Source of the DNA: Phoronis ovalis
Taxonomy: Eukaryota; Phoronida; Phoronidae
Direction: 5' to 3'
Length of the DNA: 34,195 bases
Assembly (NCBI GenBank): GCA_028565635.1
Contig: JAOXYB010019737.1
Location: forward strand, 1 to 34,195
Shown: positions 1 to 9,941 of the stretch, one piece after another
Layout of the letters: the number at the start of each line of letters is the position of its first letter
How positions within the stretch are numbered: position 1 is the first letter of the stretch
Notes under the pieces: generated by a model
What the model saw: the letters and a program-made list of their open reading frames with translations, nothing else
The model's database searches: none
Told to the model about the DNA's origin: nothing
Made by a program: the position numbers and the translations under genes

Positions 1-866
1 TTTTTGAATTTCTTTACGGTAGCATTCCAAAAAAATACAGTAAGAAGTATACAATCCAAATCCAAAATTTTCAACTGGGCTGCATGCACACATATCCCCA
101 TCAAAAAATACCTCGAGTACCCTCCCGGGCATACATACACATGCACACACACACACACACAGACACGATGAAATAACTATCAACACGCATGTCCATATGA
201 GGTCATATCGCCTCAGGGAAAACTAATAAATATTATTAATAATTATAAAATATATTATTATTAAATGTTACTTACTGTTTACATTATTACTATCTATTCT
301 TGAAATAAACTGGCACATCCAGTTGTAAAGACAACTCAGACCAAGTTAGTTTGAAATGTGATTTCGAGCTCGATCGATTGCAAACTAACGCATATCTACC
401 AGTACGGGGCTAATAAAATAGTTTTCATCCCAAGCCCAAGGCCAAAGTCGAAGTTCAAAAACTTTGTTTTATAAAAGAGAAGTTTGTTGGAGTTTATACC
501 AAGTTTTACTCATTTTCAAGTAATGAAATGTTATAACTGTAGTTTGTTCTTACCTTCAAAATATATTAAAATTGCATATCATGAAACTAATGCATATTTT
601 CGCTTGCAAAAGACATCTAAAACTGGTGAAAAATTAAGCAAAAAACGAAAGTTACAAGGAGGCTACCATGTTGTATACTACTCTCAATGCCAGCTACATG
701 CTTCAGAAAATATACTTAATTATACTAGACACATTGTTTATTATATACTTTTATGGAAACATAAACCATATCAAGTGTTTTAATTTTCAAATATGGCATA
801 TATCACTTCCTTCCTCATAATGTATCTGTTAAAACTGATGGTAGCGGTTACAGGCTATATACAATA
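1..866. other. AT-rich upstream sequence, no gene recognised
   Basis: This stretch precedes GTF3C5. It is AT-rich, with a run of TAATAA/TTATTA-type sequence around 225-270 and a CA microsatellite near 150. A 99-codon open frame at 484-783 has no recognisable domain and biased composition (many K, Y and H); I do not regard it as a gene. The GTF3C5 promoter must lie here or just downstream, but I see no convincing TATA box or known initiator. Confidence 0.5.
144..160. repeat. (CA)n microsatellite
   Basis: A short uninterrupted CA dinucleotide run is flanked by imperfect ATACATACACATG and AGACACG sequence. It is a simple-sequence repeat and probably length-variable between individuals. Confidence 0.9.
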
Positions 867-902
867 TAGGTCAACAAATTATGTCAAGCTGTTTCCTCTG
901 AG

Positions 903-3900
903 ATGGCTGGTGAAGCTCGATTTGTTTGTATCGAATATCCCGGCGTGGTTCAGAATGATAGCAAAATGTTAGAGACTTTGGGATCAGAAAAGAAGCTATC
1001 TAAGGTATGAGTCAGTTATTTTGAAAACACGACCTACAAAAACTCCAAATTGCAAATCGACAGCCCTATTCATGTCAGAGTATTAACAATAACATTCTCC
1101 GCTCCAGCTATTCATGAATCATGGCCTAGACAAGTAGTATTAAGTACCATGTCTTCTAGTCCTAGCTTTATGAGCCTACTATGCTTTTCGCCATAGTAGA
1201 GTCATAAATCTAGGACTACATGTCTTCTATGTAACCGTAGGGTCATGAAGCTAGTACTACTACACTCCATGTTGACCTCGATTATCTTATACATTGGCTG
1301 ACATGTAGCAGATGTCTTTCAACGCTTCTAAATGTTCTACTATGCACACAACACTTGAACATTCACCATATAGTGAGGACTGCAACATCAAAGGCACTGT
1401 ACTTTCCACGCTAAAGCAACTGCATCCATATCTTGGAGTGGAGCTGTCCGATAACCTGAAATGGAAACATCCTATATATGGAATTACATCCAAGGCAAAC
1501 AGATCTCCCAGCACCCAAATCAGTTAAACAACAAACAGACCTTTAGTAGAATACTCATGTGCTGTCTGGGACAGCAGATATAAATAAACCTGAGATAGTA
1601 CAGAGGTGAGGAGTGAGATACGTTTGTCAGAGCTGCACTAAGACTGATAGTGTTACACAGATGTTGAAAGATATAGAATGGGAACCCTTTGTAAATAGAA
1701 GAAAAGCAGCTAGACTTGTTACAATGCTCAACATAGTCAAGAACAAGATTGAAGTAACTGGTGACCCACATATCAAGCTAGCAACACACCACACACACAC
1801 CACTCACATTCTATGACCTTCCATACACAGTCAGCAACTACAGATCCATACCGATACTCATATGTCCCCAGAAGAATTAGAGACTGGAATGACCTTTCGA
1901 ACGATGTTATCACTGCTGATTTGATTGAAATCTTCAAGACTAGAGTAGCAGCCCAGGTACGCCTTAAGTCGCACTACTAACAGGCTACAACTGCATGCGC
2001 AATGCTCTCACTATATGTGATGTAGTGTAAATACTACTTACAAAGTATACAGACAAGACAAGACCATCCAAATGCATTCCGCAGGATCATCTAGTATTCA
2101 ACCTGTGACATGCTATGAGCATGAGAACTATTATGAGATTTATGTGCAAAAATGTTTTACAATCAATTTATTTTAAACTGCATAAATGTTTTTATTGAAC
2201 ATTTATAGATCTGAAATAAAATGTATAAATTCTTCAGACTATGGTGAATATTTTTGTGCTAGTTATGTTCTAGATAGATGGGGCAGACCTTGCATGGTAG
2301 GATCATGTTTCCAGAACTTGCAGTGTTGTCTTGTTTTTATTCAGCAGAGATATTATTTCAAAAATACTATTGAAGAAATTAAATACAAAAATGTAAACCA
2401 TACACTCTGTAAGATCTAGCAGTATAACTTACAGTAGATGTACCATTTTTTTTTTCAGATATACGAATCTAAAAAGCCTCTGGAATTAAAGTGGAGACCA
2501 AAGGACTTTTATTGCAAACCAGTTTATGGTGAAAAAAGATCAACAAAAAATTTACTGATGCAAGTAAAACGTCGGAAACGAAATGTGAAAAATAATGATG
2601 GTATTGTAACTGAAGAGACTGACTATCAAACATGCATTCTTGGTACTGTAGAAACAACATATAGTTTCAGAGGTAGGGTGTGACGTTATAAGCAGCAGAG
2701 TCACTGGTTGAAACCAGTTGTTGATACTTGTCAAGTAACTTGACTTGGAATAGCAGTTTATATTTATCTTGTTCAGTTCAGTTCAGAACTGTGGCAAGAG
2801 ATTACAAATAGACTATTTACACATACTTAGTAGAGCTACCAGTCCATAAGCCAAACATTTCCGACATGTATCATAAGTGCACGGATACATGAAACACATC
2901 TTGCTAGGTATGTTTGGATTTATGACCAGTGGCTTCACCATTTGCATGCAAATTTATTGCATCAATGATATAATTAGTTTCTTCTCAGCTCACTTCAGGT
3001 TTGGCTTTAAAATTTTAAATATCTTTAATCTTATGCTTGAGAATGTAGACTCAGTTAAGAAACTAGATTTAAAGATTAGAAATTAATATTTTTAATGCTG
3101 GCATGTTCAGGACTTGATATCATAGAGCCATCATATTCATATTCACTGTTACCATAACATACTTATATCCCCATTAAAACCTTTTTTCAGAATTGCTCAA
3201 ATAAAGGATAAATCTTGGCAATTTAATGTAACTGGACAAATGACCGTTTGCTGAAAGCAGAATGAGATTTACAGAGTTAATAGTTCAAATGGCTGTATCA
3301 AAGTGGTATGATCTTGATATTCTTCTTTCCAGGTATAGGTGATCATCAATATTTACCAATGCAGAAAAACAGTGATGGCTCATACAAGTCATTGGTTGAT
3401 AAAACTACTTTCAAATCTTTACCAGAGACATCATACCTCCAGTCAACAGAAGTACCATTGTTTATGCCACCATGGGTATTTTCACGATTTGCTTCTAAAG
3501 GAACATATTTGTATAATGACAAACCCACTAAAAGACTACCAGACGATACATTGGATGAATCACAAGCCAACCTAGCACCAGGAGTGTGTAAGTTATTCAT
3601 GCATATATAATTTTTTTTTTTAAATGCGCTAACCGTCTTTATTTTTTTAAAGTTAGCATTTTAAAACATTGAATATTTAAACTATCCCAACTGTAAAATT
3701 AGTGTTTTTATTAGCAGAAAACTTGTAAATACATAAAAAAATATAAATATTGTTTAAGCAAACTGTAGAATGTAGATGTATAAATTAAAAGTTAATAGAA
3801 ACTCTAGAATTTTAATCACAATACTAATACCATGTTGCTCTTCCTAATTCTCATATTCTTACTTCTTATAGTACGAAAAAGGAGAAAAGCAATGAATATT

Positions 3901-6900
3901 TTAGTAAGTTTCCAGCAGGCCACACCCGATGGTCCACTGGAATGTGCAACAAAGGAACTTCCTGCATTAGTGTTAGAAGCAGAACTTGACAGAGTCAAAA
4001 AGGTAAAGTGAGCAGCTTCGTTCCAAGTTTCAAGAATCAGTGTACTTGAGCATTCGAGTCTATTATTTACTGGGCCTGTTATAACTTAGTTATATGATAG
4101 TCCAAGGTATTTAGAGATGCAAACTTTTGCAATAGAGCTGTTACCCGGGGGTACTGTCATTCCAAGTCACTATATATAGGCCCCCTTTTTTCAGCTACCG
4201 CATTTACCACAGGGTATGTTTTCACGCTTCTCAAAGCCTTATTTACCACAGGGTATACTTTTTTGTTGGATATTTACCACAGGGTATATTTTCAAAAAAT
4301 ATTCGTTTACCACAGGGTGCATTTCTTGGAAAACGCATTTACGGCAGATATGAAAAATTAAGGCTTGTAAATTTTTCCATATTTATTTACTACAGGGCAT
4401 ATAATTTAGAAGTGAATTTTACACAGGGTATCTATTTTAGGAGAGTTATTTACAACAGGGTATATTTTTCATGTTTTTTCAGTTATGACAGGGTATATTT
4501 TTGTGATCTTTATTTACCACAGGGTCAAGGTTTTTTACCCTGGTCCGCACACCCCTACACCTCAAGCAATTTTGCAGCCATGCAGTGAAAATGCTTCAAT
4601 CAGTTTTTTGTCACTTTGTATATTTTCATAAATTTACACATTAAAATATTTCCTAATTATCCAAAACATTTACTATATCTCTTAATACCGCCTTTTAAAT
4701 TTGATCAAAAAGATGGGGTTTTTCAACGGTAAAAAGTGTTATTATTCACCACAGACATGAGGTATTATTTGCCTTGCTGGAAGCATATTGTTCAAGCAAT
4801 TGAATTTGTATGCAGCCACGAAACACTAAAACGCTTCTTAAATGGTCAGGAAACACTTTTTTTGTCACTGTAATGTATTTTTTCCTGAATTACACCATAA
4901 AATATTACCTAATCATCCAACATATACTATATCTGTTAATACTGCCTTTTGAAATCGGCCAAAAGATACGTTTTTTCGTCTGCGAGAAGTGTCTTTATCC
5001 ACTGCAGATACAAGGCTATTTTGTTGAGCAACGACATTTTAAGATGACATCTAAAGTATGACTGATTGTATATAAAATCAAATTGCATGTTTAAAGTCAG
5101 TCTGAATAAATCCATCCGTTCCATACCTTCTCAACTAACGTCTGGGCTTAACCATGGTCAATTTATATTACTTCAGTTTAACAAGAACAAAATAATTACA
5201 TCATTAATCTTTTGCCTTATGGTTCTTCTGCATTTTGAGATAATAAACAAAAATTAACTATATATAGTTAAGCCCAGATGTTAGCTGAGAAGGAAAGGAA
5301 CACTAACGGATGGATTAATTCAGACTAGTTTAAAGTATGTTTTTTCAAGCACTATTTCTCCATACTGCCCAGCTACTTGAACATTATTTTATCCTAGGCC
5401 TTAGCTTCCTCCTTATTTTAAATTAAAATCACATTTATTTAGTTGATTTATGCTGCCTAGTTAATTTATTATATACTGTAATGAAGTAATAAGTGTTCAA
5501 TTGAATTAATATATATAGCAAAAGGTTTCTTTTTTGTGTGTACCATTGTTTTTAAAAATGTATTTTAGATTGTTTGTGTGTTATATATTTTCCACTGAAC
5601 ATTGAGCCTAACCCAACATTCATACTATAAAAACTTTTATAGTTATTTGAAGAACGTCCTATGTGGTTATATACTGCTGTGCAAGTGAAATGCAAACTCT
5701 CCAGACCAAGACTCAAAAGAATTATGCCCTTAGTAGCGTATTACTTCACATCAGGTCCATGGAAAAACTCATGGGCTCGAATGGGATATGATCCTCGGAA
5801 ATTTCCTGAAGCCAAACAGTACCAAACTATTGATTTGAGATTAAAGGGCATGCTTTGTAAGTAATGCTAATAGTAATATATATATTAATCCGTAATATTC
5901 AGACCACAAAAATAACTGCTTGTAGAATTATTTCATTATTTCCAAAAACATTATTCAATTTGCAAAGCCTAAATAGTTAGGAATTTAACCAAATTTATTT
6001 TTATAGTGTTTCAAAATTAACAGTCACATGTTTTAATATAATATGAGTTAGTTTAAGAAATGTAAAAAAAAGAATGTTTCTTTACAGTTTTTGCGTTAAT
6101 TTAGAACATGTTTCACTTTTTAATTGCTTCAGCATCTTACGTAACTATTGAGTACTTTACAGTTGTTTTAGTCTTTCAAATATCATTTCAGATATTCTTT
6201 ATTATACTTAGTATACTGTTTGGTTACAAAAAGACAGAAGCATGCTATATACGAAAGAAAGAAGAAACCCTATCTTGTTTTATATTTCTAATTAACAGAT
6301 CCCGGTGCAGATCAAGTGATTAAGCAAAAACGAACACCTTTAAGAAAAGATCCTCGAAATTTAACTGGTAGTTTATTAGGTCCTCCACGAACGCTACAAC
6401 AAACAGATCTGCAAAAACCTGTAGAGGAGGATCTCATTAATGAAGATGAGGTACGATGGAATGTTTTATTATGGATATTAATAGTAATTATATTAGCACA
6501 TTAAATTTCTAGGTAAATAATCACCTCCTAATACAATATCATGCTGTCAATGATATTTAACTGAAGATATTTAGGATGTGTTTCTAGATTGGCATTTACT
6601 TGGAATTGCCTGTAATCAACATGCAGTTTTATTCTCTGAATTTGAAGTATATGTAAAACTAGGCAAAAATTATATGTATCATATAAAATAACCACATGTA
6701 GAAAACTTATAGTATGTTGTTGCTGTAGGAACTCAAGTTTGTCTTCAAACCAGATAAATTGCCGCCATATCGATTTATGCTCTATCAGCTGATTGATGTT
6801 GATCTTGATGAAGTTCAAAAGATTGTTTCTCAAAACAATGGAAAAGTATGTCACAAGTTTGTAAAATGTAACAAGTTCACACAGTGGGAATCCAGAATTT

Positions 6901-8319
6901 CATTTGTTATTAGTCATAAATTTTATTCGGCATAATTTTTTTATGAACTCAAAAATTTGCATGGCCATATAAAGAAAATTATAATTATGGAGTTTGAAAA
7001 ACAACACAATATAATTGTGATTTTCCACAATTGCATTACATTCTGATAATTCTTTATTAAACTTTTGATTAAACTCAGAAATGTGCCTGCGTGAACATTG
7101 AATCAGATTTAGTTGGACCAGTAAAAAAGGTTGGTTGCCATAAAACTTAGGGAGCACAATGTATACTCATAGCACACACCAGAGGACGAAAGGACGGATA
7201 AAGATGTGTGGTATAACTGCTATCAGTTTTCAAGATATTTATCACTCTTTTTTTTAAGTAAAATTATTTAATGGCTTTTTTATTTTTCATTTGACCACCA
7301 GCTTCCTTTATTAATTTCCATTTTACAAAACATCAAACAATTTAGATGATAAAATTGCAAAAAGAGGAATCATGCTTTCCCCCTGAGGAAAATGCCATAT
7401 TTCTGATAGTTTGTCACCTTAGCCGTAACTATTGGTAATTTTCTAATAGTTCAACCAGCAAATTGAAATTAATAAAATGTGGCTAAACTAATGGATGTTT
7501 TACAGTAGTGATGACTAGGTGTTGTACGTGCCACTGAAGCTTACCTTGATATGTTCTCTTATTTTCTTCCACATCTGATTACATTTAACTTTTTTTTTTT
7601 ACTAGTGATGTATTTGGATAATCAGCTTAAGTAAGCATAGAAACATTTTAAAATTACAGGAAAAGAAATGCACTGAACAAGATGGCTGGTGTGTTAAAGG
7701 TTGGACACCTAAAGTCAGGGACATTTTAAAAGATGTTGTAAAAACGTTATTAAAAGAACAAGGTGATAATATTTCATAAATACTCATTCTATCAGCTAGT
7801 TTCTTATTCTTTCCTGCTTGAATGTGTGCACTGTCAAGATAGCTCCAATAATTCCATTATATTCTAATGAGTTCAGGGATTCTGAAAAGGCATTTTTTTG
7901 TTCTTGAGCACCATGTTAAACTCAATTTAATATGTATTTTGCCTCTTTGTAATTTGGTGATTGCCATAGTAAGGCATAAGTGACCAAAGCTTATGTGTCT
8001 CTGGATTTACAGCAGAAGCGTCTCTATGTTCTACGATGTGGATGTTGGGATCTCTTCTGACACAATAGTGAACAAGTTGTATTTTTTTATTAAGTTTCAC
8101 TTTTAAGTATGAAACCAATTCTTTGCAGAAAATAACTATTAACAGCTATTCTAGTTATGTAATGTGTATCTTATTGTTTACATTCTAGGTTATGAAGTTA
8201 CTGTGCATAAGCCAAAGAAGAAAAATAACCCAGATGACATTGATTCTAATTCAGATAGTGACCAATCAGATTCCGAGTTGACTGAAATGGATCAGGAAAT
8301 GATGGACTATATAGAATAG
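903..8319 (+). CDS. GTF3C5: General transcription factor 3C subunit 5 (TFIIIC63, yeast Tfc1/tau95 homologue)
   Basis: Nine coding exons join to 472 codons: 903-1004, 2459-2672, 3333-3587, 3872-4002, 5643-5856, 6299-6450, 6729-6845, 7660-7762 and 8189-8319. All introns are GT-AG and phases match. The start is fixed by an in-frame TAG at 867-869 with no ATG between. The N terminus (FVCIEYPGVV, residues 7-16, then WRPKDFYCKPV in exon 2) matches the tau95 triple-barrel region. Exon 5 carries the conserved GPWKNSWARMGYDPRK block (residues 272-287) of the DNA-binding half. Exon 7 has LPPYRFMLYQLIDVDLDEVQ. The tail (exon 9) is acidic and Ser/Asp-rich, as in the human protein (about 519 aa). Known role: with GTF3C6 it forms part of the TFIIIC tau-A lobe contacting box A of tRNA-type promoters in the nucleus. 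The linker in exons 3-4 is the least conserved part. Confidence 0.95.
1157..1218. repeat. Inverted repeat (27-bp arms, 8-bp loop) in GTF3C5 intron 1
   Basis: The arms 1157-1183 and 1192-1218 pair at about 24 of 27 positions around the loop CTTTTCGC. The motif ATGTCTTCT occurs directly before the left arm and again just after the right arm, near 1221. The hairpin sits about 75 bp upstream of the LINE fragment. It may be part of a small non-autonomous element or LINE-associated sequence; no function is assigned. Confidence 0.75.
1290..1980 (+). mobile_element. Degenerate non-LTR retrotransposon (LINE) 3' fragment, L2/CR1/Jockey-like
   Basis: Frame-shifted stretches in the plus direction translate to the C-terminal part of a LINE reverse transcriptase ORF: QMSFNASKC, YLGVELSDNLKWKH, RPLVEYSCAVWDSRYK, then SVTQMLKDIEWEPFVNRR and a tail VPRRIRDWNDL ending at TAA 1978-1980. 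This order is typical of the thumb and C terminus of L2/CR1/Jockey-type ORF2. Stops and frameshifts separate the blocks, and the endonuclease and catalytic RT core are absent, so it is a 5'-truncated dead copy. It lies in sense orientation inside GTF3C5 intron 1. The clade is not resolved. Confidence 0.85.
4201..4530. repeat. Interspersed short-repeat array (core TTTACCACAGGGTAT, about 10 copies)
   Basis: The core TTTACCACAGGGTAT, or close variants, recurs with its CAGGGT part near 4210, 4249, 4280, 4313, 4345 (degenerate), 4393, 4424, 4456, 4489 and 4520. Most steps are 31-33 bp, with two exceptions of 39 and 48. The sequence between cores is T-rich but not shared. The array is preceded by a C/G-rich segment (CCCGGGGGTACTG, 4144-4156, and GGCCCCC near 4180) and followed by ACCCTGGTCCGCACACCCC near 4537. 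It lies in GTF3C5 intron 4. It is probably a dispersed repeat family of marine invertebrates; function is unknown. Confidence 0.8.
4562..5045. repeat. Diverged tandem duplication, period about 230 bp
   Basis: TCAAGCAATT starts both units (4562 and 4792). The order of shared blocks is the same: TGCAGCCA, TTTTTGTCACT, AAAATATT-CCTAAT-ATCC, ACTATATCT-TTAATAC-GCCTTTT, then a GTGT-TTAT--CAC-GCAGA-type block. Point differences and small indels show that it is old. The first unit directly follows the short-repeat array, so both may belong to one composite element. Confidence 0.75.
5097..5327. mobile_element. 231-bp MITE with long terminal inverted repeats and 8-bp target-site duplication
   Basis: The left arm 5097-5152 and right arm 5267-5327 are inverted copies with few mismatches plus a small indel. 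They share TCTGAAT-AATCCATCCGTT, CCTTCTCA and CTGGGCTTAAC. The pair is flanked by direct repeats GTTTAAAG at 5089-5096 and 5328-5335. An 8-bp target duplication fits hAT-type elements. The interior, about 114 bp, is AT-rich and non-coding. The element lies in GTF3C5 intron 4. Because TTTAAA is itself palindromic, the exact ends could shift by a few bases. Confidence 0.85.
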
Positions 8320-9259
8320 ACACAAGTTGCATACACTGCAATATGTGCAAACAAACGTGTTAATTTAAGAAATATTCAAAACCTTAAATTATATACAGCC
8401 ACAACATTTACTTAAGTTGCCATCAACTCCAAGCTTATCGGACATTCTTTTAAACAAGAACTGAAGCTATCTTAGTGCTCAAAAGTTATGTGTACATCAT
8501 ACAGATAAATTTATGCATATATACCTATTAAACTATTTTTTAGCTGAAACACTACAACAATCTTTTTTCAAAATTTTGATTCTTTTATTTTTTTAATTAA
8601 AATCTAGAAAAGCTTTATTTTTATAATTTTAGAAGTTTGGTTTTATTTTTTTAAAGTTTGAGGGGCTTTTAGAAGCATCAATTTTTGATTTAGTTTCATT
8701 TTTGGTGGGGATCAAGAACAAGGGCTTAAAAGCCAGGATCCTTATTTGTGGCAAGTGCCACATAAAATGTTTGTTAAATGCTGCTTCCATTAAACAGACC
8801 GTTCTGCTTCTTTGGGTTTTTTCTCCCTATGCTACCTATAATTTACAGATGTCAGGTAGCTTTATTACTGAAACAGGACCAAGTTGTAATTAAGTTTCCA
8901 AACATTACCACTTGGGGGATATGTTACTTAAAGCAATTTTGAAGTCATTAAATTATGACAATTATATGCTTTGTGAATATGTGTTTGAAGTGCCTTGACC
9001 ATCCCCACAAATCCTAAGAATTATTCTCACTTTGATTATTTAATACCTGAGTATATTAATGTCTATGAGAGTATAAGAGGAGCTTGTCAACCACAAAATT
9101 TGTGGAAAGGTTTTTAATATTATATTGCCAGTGCTATGTGTTTCTCTTCAAAGAAATCCTGCATATTGTAACCCATTGTAACAATTTAAAACAAAATTTG
9201 TAGTTGAAAAATGAAATTTGGAAAATAAATAGATTTCAATTAAAAAAGTAATAATTCAG
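8320..9259 (+). other. Presumed 3' UTR of GTF3C5
   Basis: AT-rich non-coding sequence follows the GTF3C5 stop. Candidate poly(A) hexamers are ATTAAA near 8527 and 8596 and a perfect AATAAA at 9224-9229. An open frame near 8702-8893 is featureless and judged spurious. Confidence 0.5.
9224..9229 (+). terminator. Candidate GTF3C5 poly(A) signal
   Basis: AATAAA about 0.9 kb after the stop codon is the first perfect hexamer I noticed in the sense orientation. Nearer ATTAAA variants could be used instead, so the true 3' end is uncertain. Confidence 0.4.
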
Positions 9260-9270
9260 GCCCATCAGAT

Positions 9271-9580
9271 GGGGGGGGGGTGTGTGTTGGGTGCGAACGC
9301 ACCACCTTTTGAAATGGGAGTAACCCACGAAATGTTAACACACCCCCTTTTGAAATGGGAGGACCATTAACGTAATGTTAACGCACCCCCCCCCCTTTTG
9401 AAATAGTAAACACACCCCCCTTTGAAATAGTAACGCGCTCCTTTTTGAATTGACAGGGAGAGATGCGCCACTGACCGCAGAGGGCGTTTTTTTTCTCAAA
9501 ATATTTTCCCAAATCGGTAATTCTCAAAACACTCCACAAACGCACTCCCCTTTTGAAAAAGTGTCTGACGGCCCTGTAAT
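9271..9580. repeat. C-rich interspersed repeat array (core ACGCACCCCCTTTTGAAAT)
   Basis: After a G10 run near 9271, the motif ACGCACC/ACACACCCCC followed by TTTTGAAAT occurs near 9297, 9338, 9382, 9411 and 9434, and once more near 9541. Copy spacing varies and homopolymer C lengths differ. The terminal block 9536-9576, ending ACGGCCCTG, is found again at 23107-23148, so this is a dispersed family and not only a local satellite. It lies between GTF3C5 and RPAP2. Confidence 0.8.
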
Positions 9581-9748
9581 TTTATCAAATATGTGCACAT
9601 CCAAAGAAACTGTGTTCTGTATGAGAAAGTAGACGTACTTATAATCAACACTGTAATTTGTGTCTCTTGAACATTGTTCTGGTCCAAAGGTGAACAAGAC
9701 AGGTGTTGAAGTCTTGCAACTGATTGATATTAGAATTACGTAACTTCA

Positions 9749-9762
9749 CCACTAGGTGGCGT
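9749..9762 (+). promoter_or_regulatory. CTCF-like motif upstream of RPAP2
   Basis: CCACTAGGTGGCGT agrees closely with the bilaterian CTCF core consensus (CCAnnAGrkGGCrs). A degenerate copy, TCACTAGATGTCGCA, follows about 22 bp downstream. The pair sits about 190 bp before the RPAP2 start codon and between two genes, a typical place for CTCF. This is motif resemblance only; no occupancy can be inferred. Confidence 0.45.
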
Positions 9763-9941
9763 AGAATCATCACTAGATGTCGCAACAATCAAACATGGTG
9801 GTACTCTTTCGACAATTTTTGCTTCGTTAGCAATTTTTAGTTTTTATCAGCTGAGTTTGACTCCGTCATAACCTTTGGGATATTATGCATATAGCCTGCA
9901 CATTAATTCTCTTGTGTGTAAACAGAACTTGAAAATATACC

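Noticed and set aside
484-783. 99-codon open frame upstream of GTF3C5
   Set aside because: No domain, low-complexity composition, and no splice partners in sight; expected by chance in AT-rich DNA.
4201-4530. CRISPR-like repeat-spacer architecture
   Set aside because: Repeats are only about 15 bp and imperfect, spacers are T-rich and uneven, there are no cas genes, and the array is inside an intron of an animal gene.
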